Below, piece after piece: positions 7,774 through 17,138 of a stretch of 64,000 bases of DNA. The notes under the pieces were generated by a model. That model was not told the DNA's origin and ran no database searches. It saw only the letters and a list, made by a program, of their open reading frames with translations. The stretch spans positions 13,942-77,941 of the forward strand of contig DASUAO010000054.1 in assembly GCA_035763745.1 (NCBI GenBank), read 5' to 3'. A program made the position numbers and the translations under genes. How positions within the stretch are numbered: the first letter of the stretch is position 1; the number at the start of each line of letters is the position of its first letter. This DNA is from DASUAO01 sp035763745. Lineage in GTDB: Bacteria > Actinomycetota > Acidimicrobiia > IMCC26256 > PALSA-555.

Positions 7774-8895
7774 ATGGCCATCTCCAACGAAGAGCTCCTC
7801 GGTCGCGCCGACGTCGACGACGTCGAATCGATCCTGGCGATCTCGAACTCGGACATCGACGCGGTCATGCACGCGGTGCCGTCGAGCGGCGACGCCGTCT
7901 TCACGTGGGACTACGAGCGGACGCGCGCGTCGCTGGAGAAGCTGTACGAGAAGGCCAAGAGCTCGCAGTGGAACGCGAACGACCTCCCCTGGGACACCGA
8001 TGTCGACCAGGAGAAGGTCGTCATGGAGAACCAGGCCGCGAACTCCTACCTCTACGACAACGCCGACATGACCGACACACCGTTCGCCAACTGGGGCGAG
8101 AAGGAGTGGCTCGAGTTCGGAGTCGAGTCGCAGAACTGGACCTTGTCGCAGTTCATGCACGGCGAGCAGGGCGCGCTCATCTGCACCGCGCAGATCGTCG
8201 AGACCGTCCCGTGGATCGACGCCAAGTACTACGCCTCCACCCAGGTGATGGACGAGGCCCGCCACGTCGAGGTGTTCGCGAAGTACCTCGACACGAAGCT
8301 CTCCGGTCACTACCCGATCAACGCCCACCTGCGGATGCTGCTCGACGACATCATCGGCGACACCCGCTGGGACATGACCTACCTCGGGATGCAGATCATG
8401 GTCGAGGGCCTCGCGCTCGCGTCCTTCGGGTTCATGCACCAGATGACGACCGAACCCCTCCTCAAGCAGATGCTCCGCTACGTGATGAGCGACGAGGCCC
8501 GCCACGTCGCGTTCGGCGTGCTGTCATTGCAGGAGTACTACGAGCAGCTGTCGGCGTCGGAGATCCGGGAGCGCCAGGAGTTCGCGTACGAAGCCGCCGT
8601 GCGCATGCGCGACCGGTTCCTCCAGCAGGAGGTCTGGGAGCGGATGGGCGTCGATGTGAAGTCGGCTGTGAAGGGCGTGCTGGCCGCGCCGGATCGCCCC
8701 ATCTTCCAGGCGATGCTGTTCTCGAAGATCGTCCCCAACTGCCGCAAGCTCGGTCTGCTCGACGCCGCTGACGGATGGCTGCGCGAGAAGTTCACCGATC
8801 TCGGTGTCATCCAGTTCGAGCACATGACCGACACCGGCGAGGAGTACGGCGAGCTCGACGAGGTCGCAAAGGACCGCGCCGTCGCCAACGCCTGA
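7774..8895 (+). CDS. Ferritin-like diiron protein, putative oxygenase or desaturase
   Basis: This is a 373-residue soluble protein with the full carboxylate diiron ligand set of the ferritin/ribonucleotide-reductase R2-like superfamily. Glu131 (GEQGA), Glu161 and His164 (DEARH), Glu211 (VEGLA), and Glu241 and His244 (DEARH again) form two ExnExxH repeats. It is therefore expected to activate O2 for hydroxylation, desaturation or N-oxygenation. The substrate is not readable. It is predicted cytoplasmic, with no signal or membrane segment. It is co-transcribed with an autoregulated TetR gene 6 bp upstream. Simple ferritin storage is unlikely given its size and single-copy ligand pattern. Confidence 0.85.
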   Translation: MAISNEELLGRADVDDVESILAISNSDIDAVMHAVPSSGDAVFTWDYERTRASLEKLYEKAKSSQWNANDLPWDTDVDQEKVVMENQAANSYLYDNADMTDTPFANWGEKEWLEFGVESQNWTLSQFMHGEQGALICTAQIVETVPWIDAKYYASTQVMDEARHVEVFAKYLDTKLSGHYPINAHLRMLLDDIIGDTRWDMTYLGMQIMVEGLALASFGFMHQMTTEPLLKQMLRYVMSDEARHVAFGVLSLQEYYEQLSASEIRERQEFAYEAAVRMRDRFLQQEVWERMGVDVKSAVKGVLAAPDRPIFQAMLFSKIVPNCRKLGLLDAADGWLREKFTDLGVIQFEHMTDTGEEYGELDEVAKDRAVANA

Positions 8896-8904
8896 CCGCC
8901 CGGG

Positions 8905-9972
8905 TCAGGCGTTCTGGAGCCGGCGGGCGCGCTTGTCGGCGTACATCGCGGCGTCGGCCGTCGCGATCAGCTCTTCGAGGGTGACGGGGTGCGCGGGGTC
9001 GAAGAGCGCCGCGCCCATGCTCACCTCGATGGGCGGGTCCTCGCGGTCTCGGCCCTCCCAGTTGAAGGCGAACCGCAGGCGGTCGAGGAGCTCAGGGACC
9101 GAGGGGTGCGGCGTGTCGCTCGCGAGCACGCAGAACTCGTCGCCGCCGACGCGCGCGATGACGTCCGTGGTGCGCAACGTGTGGGTGAGCGTCCGTGCAA
9201 GCCGCTTGAGGAGCTCGTCTCCCGCGGCGTGACCGAGACGGTCGTTCACCACCTTCAGGTTGTCGAGGTCGAGGTACACGAGCGCAGTCGGGCGGTCGAA
9301 GCGCACCGCGGAGGCGAGGACGTGGGTACCCACGGCGAACAGCCCGTTGCGGTTTGCGAGGCCGGTGAGCTCGTCGAGGCCAGCGCGCTGTCGGCCCTCG
9401 AGCTCCTCTTCCGCGGTCGCGGCCAGGTCGCGGAGGAGTCGTTCGTCCTCGGCGCCCAGGTAGCGGGGGTGGTGGTCGACGAGGCAGAGCGTGCCGACCC
9501 GACGACCGTTCCCGACGAACAGCGGACACGCGGCGAAGAACCGGAACTTCGGGTGCGCGCTCACGAGCGGATCGTCGGCGTACCGGGGGTCCGACGACAG
9601 GTCGTGGACGACGAACAGGTCGCCGTCGGAGAACGTCTTCTCGCAGAACGAGAGCGCGCGTGGGGCCTGCGTCAGGTCGAGCCCGTGGCGCGACGCGAAC
9701 CAGGAGCGGTCGCCGTCGAGGAGGGTGACCACGGCGATGTCGGTCGCGAACAGCCGCTGGGCGATGCGGGCGATGCGCTCGAATCGCTCGGCGTCGCTCG
9801 CGTCCAACGCGGCGACCGGTGCGCCGACCGGTGCGCCGACCTGGTCGCCAGCCGGGTCGCCGACCGGCGGTGCGGACCCCGGGGAGGGCGCCCCGACGGC
9901 GGGAACCGGTTCGGGCGCGCCCGAGCCCGCGACGTTCTCCGGGCTCTCGGAGCCCTCGGCCACCCACTCCAC
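8905..9972 (-). CDS. GAF-GGDEF diguanylate cyclase
   Basis: This is a 355-residue cytoplasmic protein. After a Pro/Ala/Gly-rich N-terminal linker with PVGAPVGAPV repeats comes a GAF sensor domain (about 60-200), then a GGDEF domain with the intact active site GGDEF at 276-280. The I-site RTTD lies exactly five residues before it, so c-di-GMP synthesis with product inhibition is expected. I chose the GTG at 9972 because TACCTT (9980-9985 on the minus strand) lies 7 nt upstream, as for leaderless genes here; an in-frame GTG at 10008 would add 12 residues. It is divergent from RNase J. No EAL domain is present. Confidence 0.88.
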   Translation of the reverse strand: MEWVAEGSESPENVAGSGAPEPVPAVGAPSPGSAPPVGDPAGDQVGAPVGAPVAALDASDAERFERIARIAQRLFATDIAVVTLLDGDRSWFASRHGLDLTQAPRALSFCEKTFSDGDLFVVHDLSSDPRYADDPLVSAHPKFRFFAACPLFVGNGRRVGTLCLVDHHPRYLGAEDERLLRDLAATAEEELEGRQRAGLDELTGLANRNGLFAVGTHVLASAVRFDRPTALVYLDLDNLKVVNDRLGHAAGDELLKRLARTLTHTLRTTDVIARVGGDEFCVLASDTPHPSVPELLDRLRFAFNWEGRDREDPPIEVSMGAALFDPAHPVTLEELIATADAAMYADKRARRLQNA

Positions 9973-10037
9973 ACCTGCGAAGGTAGCCCCACTGGCCAAT
10001 CCAGGCACAATGTCCCGGGCAGTAGCCTCAGAGCCTG

Positions 10038-11699
10038 ATGGCTTCCCCGGTGCGGATCGTGTTCCTCGGGGGTCTGGGCGAGATCGGGCGGAACTGCTTC
10101 TGCCTCGAGGTCGACGGCCGGATCGTGGTCGTCGACTGCGGGCTGATGTTCCCCGACGCCGACATGCCCGGGGTGGACCTCGTCCTGCCCGACTTCACCT
10201 ACCTCCGGGACCATGCCGACCAGGTCGACGGGATCGTGCTCACGCACGGCCACGAGGACCACGTGGGAGGCCTCGCCTACCTCCTCCGGGACGTCCCGGC
10301 GCCGATCTACGGCTCGTCGCTGTCGCTCGGGTTCGCCCGGAAGCGCCTCGACGAGGCCCGGCTCATGGGTTCGACAGAGCTCATCCCGGTCGAGGGCGGC
10401 GAGACCCGCCGCATCGGACGGATCGACGCCGAGTTCATCCCGGTCACCCACTCCGTGCCGCACGCGTTCGCGGTCGCGTACTCGACGCCGGTGGGCACGA
10501 TCCTGCACACCGGCGACTTCAAGATCGACCTCACGCCGGTCGACGGACGCCGCACCGACCTGGCCCGCCTCGGCGAGCTGGGGCGGGCCGGGGTCAGGCT
10601 GCTGCTCTCGGACTCCACCAACGCCGAGCGGCCCGGCCACACGGAGTCGGAGTCGCTCGTAGGACCCTCGATCCGCGGGATCCTGCGTGACCATCCCGAC
10701 CGCCGCTTCGTCGTGGCGTCGTTCGCGTCGCACCTCCATCGCGTGCAGCAGGTAGCCGAGGAGGCGGTCGCCGCCGGCCGTCGCGTCGCGTTCCTGGGGC
10801 GATCCATGGTCCACAACACGGCGCTCGCTCGAGAGATGGGGCTGCTGGACCTCCCTGTCGACCGCGTGATCGACATCGAGGACGCGGCGCGCTACGAGCC
10901 CGGCGAGGTGTGCGTCATCTGCACCGGCTCGCAGGGCGAGCCGATGAGTGCGCTGTCACTCATGGCCGCGCGCGAGCACAAGCACGTGAAGATCAGCGCC
11001 GACGACGTCGTCGTGATCTCCGCGCACGCGATCCCCGGCAACGAGTCGAGCGTGGGGCGCGTCATCGACTCGCTGCACCGCGCGGGCGCGGAGGTGCTCC
11101 ACGGTGGGGATGCCTCGGTGCACGTGTCGGGCCACGCATCGCAGGAAGAGCTGAAGTACATGCTCGACATCGTGCAGCCCGAGTGGTTCGTCCCGGTGCA
11201 CGGCGAGTACCGGCACATGGTCCACCACATGCGGCTCGCGCTCCAGATGGGCGTGCCCGACGACCGGATCTTCGTCTGTGAGGACGGCGACGCCGTGACG
11301 CTCGACGAGAACGGGGCCGATGTCGAACGCCGGGCGGTGCCCGCCGGATACCAGTACGTCGACGGCAACAGCAGCGACGTGGGCCACGAGGTCCTGCGCG
11401 ACCGACGGACGCTGGCCGAGGAGGGCTTCGTCGTCGTGATCGTGACCGTCGATGCCACCACCGGTGAGGTGGTCACGGGACCCGAGATCGTCACCCGCGG
11501 CTGGATCCACGCCGACGAGGCCGAGGGGCTGCTCGACGACGCGCGCGCCGCGGTCACGGCGTCGCTGGCCGAGGCGGCCGCCGAGGGGGCGACCGACTTC
11601 GAGACGCTGCGCCGACATACCCGGCGCGCGGTGGGGCGACTGATCAACCAGCGCACGCGGAGGCGACCGGCGATCATCCCGGTCGTGATGGAAGTCTGA
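10038..11699 (+). CDS. rnj: Ribonuclease J
   Basis: This is a 553-residue metallo-beta-lactamase/beta-CASP ribonuclease acting in mRNA decay and rRNA maturation. The zinc-binding motif HGHEDH is at residues 70-75, with further family features GSSLSLGFARKRL and the beta-CASP region ICTGSQGEPMSALS. The length is normal for the catalytic, linker and C-terminal domains. A -10-like TAGCCT (10023-10028) lies 9 nt before the ATG. It stands divergent from the cyclase gene, and an SDR follows 10 bp after the stop. Confidence 0.95.
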   Translation: MASPVRIVFLGGLGEIGRNCFCLEVDGRIVVVDCGLMFPDADMPGVDLVLPDFTYLRDHADQVDGIVLTHGHEDHVGGLAYLLRDVPAPIYGSSLSLGFARKRLDEARLMGSTELIPVEGGETRRIGRIDAEFIPVTHSVPHAFAVAYSTPVGTILHTGDFKIDLTPVDGRRTDLARLGELGRAGVRLLLSDSTNAERPGHTESESLVGPSIRGILRDHPDRRFVVASFASHLHRVQQVAEEAVAAGRRVAFLGRSMVHNTALAREMGLLDLPVDRVIDIEDAARYEPGEVCVICTGSQGEPMSALSLMAAREHKHVKISADDVVVISAHAIPGNESSVGRVIDSLHRAGAEVLHGGDASVHVSGHASQEELKYMLDIVQPEWFVPVHGEYRHMVHHMRLALQMGVPDDRIFVCEDGDAVTLDENGADVERRAVPAGYQYVDGNSSDVGHEVLRDRRTLAEEGFVVVIVTVDATTGEVVTGPEIVTRGWIHADEAEGLLDDARAAVTASLAEAAAEGATDFETLRRHTRRAVGRLINQRTRRRPAIIPVVMEV

Positions 11700-11709
11700 G
11701 GAGCGGGCG

Positions 11710-12498
11710 GTGATACGCGACTGGTCGAACTTCATCGGAGGCCGAACCGCAGTGGTGACGGGCTCGGGTGCGGGGGTCGGCCGAGCGATCGCCATGCACA
11801 TGGCGCGCGCCGGCGCCGAGGTCTGGATCAACGACCTCGACCTCGGGCGGGCCGAGTCCGTCTGCGGGGAGATCGCCGAGGAGGGCGGGACCGCGCGGCC
11901 GGTCGTGGCGGATGTCTGCGACCCCTTGTCGGTGCAGGACCTGGTGAAGACGACGGGACCGGTCGACATCCTCGTGAACAACGCCGGGAGCGGCGTCAGG
12001 GCGTTCAGCGAGGGCCGCGCCCGGCTCGCGACGTTCGCCGAGGCATCGCCCACCGAGTGGGAGTCGGTGATGCGCGTCAACCTCACCGGCGTGCTGCACG
12101 TGACGCACTCCTACTTGCCGGCGATGATCGAGCGGAAGTGGGGGCGCATCCTCACGATCGTCTCCGACGCCGGCCGCAAGGGTGAGCGACTCCAGGTCGT
12201 CTACGGCGCCGCGAAGGCGGCGGCCATGGGCTTCGCCCGTGGGCTCGCGGCCGAGGTGGGGCGCGACGGCGTCACGGTGAACTGCATCTCGCTCGGCTCG
12301 ATGATGCACGGCGCGATGGCCGATGCCGCCGAAGCCGACCCGGGGTTCGAGCCGAGGATGTCCCGGCCGTACCCGGTCGGGCGCCTCGGCCGGGTCGACG
12401 ATCCCGCACCGCTCGCCGTCCTGCTGTGCAGCGACGCCGCGGAGTGGATCACCGGCCAGGTGTATCCCGTCGACGGGGGATACGTCCCCGCGCTCTGA
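11710..12498 (+). CDS. Short-chain dehydrogenase/reductase
   Basis: This is a 262-residue classical SDR oxidoreductase. It has the cofactor motif TGSGAGVG (about 16-23), the structural NNAG motif (about 91-94) and the catalytic YxxxK in VYGAAKAA with the Ser in IVSDAG upstream. An acidic residue at the end of beta-2 (NDLD) points to NAD(H). The GTG at 11710 lies 10 bp after the RNase J stop, so it is probably co-transcribed with it, although a functional link is not evident. The substrate is unknown. Confidence 0.85.
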   Translation: MIRDWSNFIGGRTAVVTGSGAGVGRAIAMHMARAGAEVWINDLDLGRAESVCGEIAEEGGTARPVVADVCDPLSVQDLVKTTGPVDILVNNAGSGVRAFSEGRARLATFAEASPTEWESVMRVNLTGVLHVTHSYLPAMIERKWGRILTIVSDAGRKGERLQVVYGAAKAAAMGFARGLAAEVGRDGVTVNCISLGSMMHGAMADAAEADPGFEPRMSRPYPVGRLGRVDDPAPLAVLLCSDAAEWITGQVYPVDGGYVPAL

Positions 12499-12544
12499 GC
12501 GGGTATGCGGCTGTGGCGGGTGTGGCCAGTGTTACCGTTGCCCG

Positions 12545-15052
12545 ATGGCCACTCGCACGTCGGCGCGCCGCGCTCCCGCCCGCTCCAAGGGCTCCACGTC
12601 CGGTCGCGCCGGCACGCGCAAGGCCTCGGGGTCCCGGCGGCCGGCGAAGAAGGGCGGTCGCGCCGCCCCCGCACCCACCCGGACCGAGCGAGCCCGCGCC
12701 GCGGCCCGGCGGGAGCTCGCGGGGCACACCGCCGACGCCACCGCCGTCGGCCTGATCGTTCTCGGAGCCCTCACGACGCTCGGCCTGGTCTCCGACCTCG
12801 CCGGACCGGTCGGCTCCGGGCTCGCCGACGGCTTCGGTGCCATGATCGGGCGGGCGCGGTTCACCGTCCCGCTCGTCTGCCTCTTCTTCGCGATCCTCCT
12901 CTTCCGTCAGCGACCCGCGGCGCGCCGGGCTCTCGAGGCCGAGGAGGCCGGCGAGGACAGCCCACCCGAGCCCGCGCCGCTCCGGGTCGCGATCGGTGTC
13001 GGGCTGATCGGGCTCGCAGCCGTCGGCGCCCTGCACCTCGTCTTCGATCGCCCGGCGGTCGACGGGTCGCTCGACCGCCTCCGCGACGCGGGCGGGGTGA
13101 TCGGCGCCGCGATCGGTGGACCGCTCGCCGCTGCTGCCGGCACCGTCGGCGCCGGGATCGTGCTCGGGGGCCTGTTCGTGCTCGGTGCGCTGCTCGCGCC
13201 CGGCGTCCCGATGCGCGACGTCGTCGGCATGTTCGGCCGCGGGGCGCGCTCGGCCGGGGGTCGCCTCGGTGCGCGCGCCCGCCGGTTCGGCGACCTCAGC
13301 GACGGCGCACCCCGGCCGAGGCCCGACGACGAGATCGACCTCACCGCGCCGATCCCACCGGTCTACGACGAGTCGTTGCCCCCTGAGGAGCCGGTCGTCG
13401 CCGACGGCGCCTTCACCGCCGACGAGCCCGACCTGCCCCACGTGACGCTCTACGACGTCGAGGCGGATGCCGCGCCCGACCCGGACGTCGCCATGCACGC
13501 CCCGACGCCGGTCCCCACCGTGGTCGAGGACGACGGGCAGGTCGCACTCGACCTCGGGGCCCGATCGGGTCGCCGCGGCGGGTGGAAGCTCCCGCCGAAG
13601 AACCTCCTCAAGAAGGGCGACGCCAAGCCCACCGACCGCCGCCTCGTCGAAGAGGGCGGCAAGGTGCTGGCCGAGGCGCTCCGCGAACACGGCGTCGACG
13701 CCAAGCTCATCGGCATGACGGTGGGCCCGACCGTCACCCGCTACGAGCTGGAGCTCGCACCGGGCGTGAAGGTGAACCGCGTGACCGGGCTGAGCCACGA
13801 CATCGCGTACGCGATGGCGTCGGCCGACGTGCGCATCCTCGCCCCGATCCCCGGTCGCTCCGCGATCGGCGTCGAGGTGCCGAACAAGACCCGACAGCTC
13901 GTGACCCTCGGCGACATCCTCACCTCGCCCGAGGCCAAGGCCGCCACCCAGCCGCTCGAGGTGGGGCTCGGCCGCGACATCGCCGGGCGCGCCGTGATGC
14001 TCGACCTGGCCACGCTGCCGCACGTGCTGATCGCCGGCGCCACCGGCGCCGGCAAGTCGAGCTGCATCAACTCGCTCGTGACGTCGTTGCTCATGCGCAA
14101 CACGCCCGACCAGGTGCGCCTCATCCTCGTCGACCCCAAGCGGGTCGAGCTCGGCGCGTACAACGACCTGCCGCACCTGTTGACGCCGGTCGTCACCAAT
14201 CCGAAGAAGGCCGCGAACGCGCTCGACTGGGCCGTGCGCGAGATGGACATGCGCTACGAGGCGCTCGCCGAGGTCGGCGTGCGCGACATCACCGGCTACA
14301 ACGCCGCGTACGACCGCGGCGAGCTGCCGTCGCCCGAGGAGCCGGATCCGCTCACGGGCAAGGGCTACGAGCGGCTGCCCCACATCGTCATCGTCGTCGA
14401 CGAGCTCAACGACCTGATGATGGTCGCCGCGCGCGATGTCGAGGCGAGCGTGTGTCGAATCGCGCAGATGGCCCGCGCGGTCGGCATCCACCTCGTGATC
14501 GCGACGCAGCGGCCGTCGGTCGACGTCATCACCGGCGTCATCAAGGCCAACGTGCCGAGCCGGCTCGCGTTCAGCGTGTCGAGCCTGGCCGACTCGCGCG
14601 TGATCCTCGACCAGGCGGGCGCCGAGAAGCTCATCGGCCAGGGCGACCTGCTCGCACTCACCGCCAGCTCGAGCCGGGCCCAGCGGATCCAGGGCGCGTG
14701 GGTCGACGAAGCGTGCGTGCGCAAGGTCGCGGCGCACTGGAAGCGCCAGGCGGGCGAGGTCACCTACGTCGAGGGGATCGCGGAGGAGACCCCGCAGTCC
14801 GGGGGGCGCGGCTCCGACGACACCGACGACGATCCGCTCCTCGTCGAGGCAATGGAGCTGGTCGTGCGGGGCGGCCTCGGCTCCACGTCGATGCTCCAGC
14901 GCAAGCTGCGGGTCGGCTTCTCGCGCGCCGGGCGGCTCATGGACCTGCTCGAGCGCAAGGGTGTCGTCGGTCCCTCCACCGGCTCCAAGGCCCGCGACGT
15001 GCTGATGACCGTCGAGGAGTTCGAGGGCATGGAGGCCCGCGGCGCCGACTGA
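12545..15052 (+). CDS. ftsK: DNA translocase FtsK/SpoIIIE
   Basis: This is an 835-residue membrane-anchored DNA pump for chromosome segregation at the division septum. A basic Lys/Arg/Ala-rich cytoplasmic N-terminus of about 60 residues precedes a membrane domain (about 65-225) and an acidic linker. The motor has Walker A GATGAGKSS (about 498-506), Walker B IVIVVDELNDLMM and the RQRPS-like ATQRPSVDVITG. The C-terminal winged-helix gamma domain that reads KOPS is present (ELVVRGGLGSTSMLQRKLRVGFSRAGRLM region). The ATG at 12545 follows TACCGT (12533-12538) by 6 nt, suggesting a leaderless message. Confidence 0.94.
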   Translation: MATRTSARRAPARSKGSTSGRAGTRKASGSRRPAKKGGRAAPAPTRTERARAAARRELAGHTADATAVGLIVLGALTTLGLVSDLAGPVGSGLADGFGAMIGRARFTVPLVCLFFAILLFRQRPAARRALEAEEAGEDSPPEPAPLRVAIGVGLIGLAAVGALHLVFDRPAVDGSLDRLRDAGGVIGAAIGGPLAAAAGTVGAGIVLGGLFVLGALLAPGVPMRDVVGMFGRGARSAGGRLGARARRFGDLSDGAPRPRPDDEIDLTAPIPPVYDESLPPEEPVVADGAFTADEPDLPHVTLYDVEADAAPDPDVAMHAPTPVPTVVEDDGQVALDLGARSGRRGGWKLPPKNLLKKGDAKPTDRRLVEEGGKVLAEALREHGVDAKLIGMTVGPTVTRYELELAPGVKVNRVTGLSHDIAYAMASADVRILAPIPGRSAIGVEVPNKTRQLVTLGDILTSPEAKAATQPLEVGLGRDIAGRAVMLDLATLPHVLIAGATGAGKSSCINSLVTSLLMRNTPDQVRLILVDPKRVELGAYNDLPHLLTPVVTNPKKAANALDWAVREMDMRYEALAEVGVRDITGYNAAYDRGELPSPEEPDPLTGKGYERLPHIVIVVDELNDLMMVAARDVEASVCRIAQMARAVGIHLVIATQRPSVDVITGVIKANVPSRLAFSVSSLADSRVILDQAGAEKLIGQGDLLALTASSSRAQRIQGAWVDEACVRKVAAHWKRQAGEVTYVEGIAEETPQSGGRGSDDTDDDPLLVEAMELVVRGGLGSTSMLQRKLRVGFSRAGRLMDLLERKGVVGPSTGSKARDVLMTVEEFEGMEARGAD

Positions 15053-15142
15053 CCGGGCGTGTGCTCCGCATGTCCGAGTTCGTGGGCCGGTGCCGGGCGG
15101 CGCTCGGCGTCCGGAGAGCGAAGGCGCCAGTAGCATCGACGG

Positions 15143-16516
15143 ATGCCCGCGGTCGATCGGCCCACTCGCGCCGCCCCCGATCGCGCCGCGACGGGCACCT
15201 TCTGGGTCGAGACGCTGGGCTGTCCGAAGAACGAGGTCGACTCCGACAAGATCGTCGCGTCCCTGCTCGGCGACGGGCTGGTCCCGGCATCCTCCAGCGA
15301 GGACGCCGATCTCGTCGTGGTGAACACGTGCGCGTTCGTCGAGGCCGCCCGTCAGGAGTCGGTGGAGACCGTGCTCGACCTGTCGGGGCGCCGCCGGGCC
15401 GACGCACGGGTCGTCGTCACCGGCTGCATGGCCGAGCGCTACGGGGCCGAGCTGGCCGAGGCGCTGCCCGAGGTCGACGCCGTCGTCGGGTTCGCGGGTG
15501 AGGGCGCGCTCTCGCAGTACGCACCGGTCGAGATGTTGGCCGGCCGCAAGCCGGTCGGCGTCCGCGACCTGCTCGAGATCGAGCGGAGCGTGCGGAGTGC
15601 CCCCTGGGCGTACCTCAAGGTCGCAGAGGGCTGCGACCGGGCGTGCGCGTTCTGTGCGATCCCGTCGTTCCGGGGCGCCCAACGCTCGCGCAGCGACGAC
15701 GCCATCGTGGCCGAGGCCCGCGCGCTGGTGCACGGCGGTGCCGCCGAGCTCGTGCTCGTCGCCCAGGACATCGCCTGGTACGGACGCGACATCGGGACGC
15801 CGGGCGGGCTGGCCTCGCTGCTGCGCCGCCTCGACCGTGAGCTCGCACGCGAGGGCCTCGCGCGCATCCGGCTGCTCTACCTCTACCCGAGCGAGGTGAA
15901 GGGCACGCTCCTCGACGCGATCCTCGAGGTGCCGAGTGTCGTCCCGTACTTCGACCTGTCGTTGCAGCACGCCGACCGCGCGCTCCTCGCGCGCATGAAG
16001 CGCTGGGGAAGTGGTGACCGGTTCCGGTCGATCATCTCCGACATCCGCGAGCGTGCACCGGAGGCCACGTTCCGGTCCTCGTTCATCGTCGGCTTCCCCG
16101 GTGAGACGGAGGCCGCGCACGACACCCTCCTCGAGTTCCTCGCCGACGCCGCACTCGACTGGGCCGGCTTCTTCCCGTTCTCGCCCGAGCAAGGCACACC
16201 CGCCTCCGACCTCGACGGCGGCGTCCCCGGCCACGTCATGGGCGAGTGGATCCGCGAGTGCGACGAGCTCCAGTCACGGATCACCGCGGCCGCACGCGAC
16301 GCGCTCGTCGCGGCCGGCACCGAGGTCGAGGTGCTCGTCGACGGGGTGGGGGAGCACGGCGACGCTCACGGGCGGACGCACCGCGAGGCCCCCGAGATCG
16401 ACGGTGTCGTCCACCTCGAGGGCGCCCAGGCCCGCCCCGGCTCGATCGTGCGCGCGAAGGTCGTCGGTGCCACGGGGACGGACCTCACCGCCACCCCGAT
16501 CGAGGTGCTGCGATGA
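15143..16516 (+). CDS. rimO: Ribosomal protein S12 methylthiotransferase RimO
   Basis: This is a 457-residue radical-SAM methylthiotransferase that modifies the conserved Asp of ribosomal protein S12. The N-terminal cluster cysteines lie in GCPKNEVDS, NTCAF and TGCMAE; the radical-SAM CxxxCxxC is Cys164, Cys168 and Cys171 (CDRACAFC); a C-terminal TRAM domain follows. GCPKN with the S12-specific core separates it from MiaB, whose gene is also in the window. TAGCAT (15131-15136) lies 6 nt before the ATG. The stop overlaps pgsA by 4 bp. Confidence 0.94.
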   Translation: MPAVDRPTRAAPDRAATGTFWVETLGCPKNEVDSDKIVASLLGDGLVPASSSEDADLVVVNTCAFVEAARQESVETVLDLSGRRRADARVVVTGCMAERYGAELAEALPEVDAVVGFAGEGALSQYAPVEMLAGRKPVGVRDLLEIERSVRSAPWAYLKVAEGCDRACAFCAIPSFRGAQRSRSDDAIVAEARALVHGGAAELVLVAQDIAWYGRDIGTPGGLASLLRRLDRELAREGLARIRLLYLYPSEVKGTLLDAILEVPSVVPYFDLSLQHADRALLARMKRWGSGDRFRSIISDIRERAPEATFRSSFIVGFPGETEAAHDTLLEFLADAALDWAGFFPFSPEQGTPASDLDGGVPGHVMGEWIRECDELQSRITAAARDALVAAGTEVEVLVDGVGEHGDAHGRTHREAPEIDGVVHLEGAQARPGSIVRAKVVGATGTDLTATPIEVLR

Positions 16517-17097
16517 CCTCGCCGACCCGGATCCCGGCGGCCGAGCGGATCAAGCGCTACACCGAGTCGGCGATCGTCACCCGGGCCAACGTCGTGACCA
16601 TCGCCCGCCTGGTGCTGACGCTGCCGGTGCTCGTCCTCATGCTCGAGGACGGGTCGACCTGGTTCACCTGGGGTGGTTGGTTCTTCCTGTCGGTCACCGA
16701 CGGGCTCGACGGGTGGATCGCCCGCCGCGACGGCACGACCCGCTCCGGCGCGTTCCTCGACCCGATCGCCGACAAGTTCCTCGTGCTCGGCGGGTTCGTG
16801 GTGCTCGCCATCAACGACGACTTCTCCTGGGTGCCGGTGATCCTCGTGATCGCGCGGGAGGTCGGGATCTCCGTGTACCGGTCGTTCGCCGGTCGCCGTG
16901 GCATCTCGCTCCCGGCCCGCCAGCTGGGGAAGTGGAAGGCCGTCGTCCAGTTCTTCGCCGTCGGCTTCGTGCTCTTCCCGCCGACGGCCGACGCGATGAC
17001 GTTCCACCTCGTCATGGTGTGGTCGGCGGTCGCGATCTCGCTCGTGTCGGCACTCGACATCGTGCGTCGCGGCTGGGTCGAGACCCGGGTCGCGTGA
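16513..17097 (+). CDS. pgsA: CDP-diacylglycerol-glycerol-3-phosphate 3-phosphatidyltransferase
   Basis: This is a 194-residue membrane enzyme of phosphatidylglycerol synthesis, CDP-alcohol phosphatidyltransferase family. The full catalytic signature lies in TDGLDGWIARRDG and GAFLDPIADK (DGxxDG..AR..G..D...D). About four to six hydrophobic segments surround it. The ATG overlaps the rimO stop (ATGA), so translation is coupled. The rimO-pgsA-cinA order is common in actinobacteria. A related activity such as phosphatidylinositol-phosphate synthase is less likely from the order and the short length. Confidence 0.9.
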   Translation: MTSPTRIPAAERIKRYTESAIVTRANVVTIARLVLTLPVLVLMLEDGSTWFTWGGWFFLSVTDGLDGWIARRDGTTRSGAFLDPIADKFLVLGGFVVLAINDDFSWVPVILVIAREVGISVYRSFAGRRGISLPARQLGKWKAVVQFFAVGFVLFPPTADAMTFHLVMVWSAVAISLVSALDIVRRGWVETRVA

Positions 17098-17138
17098 TGA
17101 GGTCGGTCGCGTGATACGGATCGTCTGATGGGAGTGCG

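Noticed and set aside
12449..16234. A minus-strand open frame of more than 1200 codons opposite ftsK and rimO
   Set aside because: It is rich in Arg, His, Asp and Gly with no recognisable domain, and lies fully antisense to two well-supported genes. High G+C removes stop codons by chance. The same applies to long antisense frames at 118-2292, 3101-5764 and 31936-35361.
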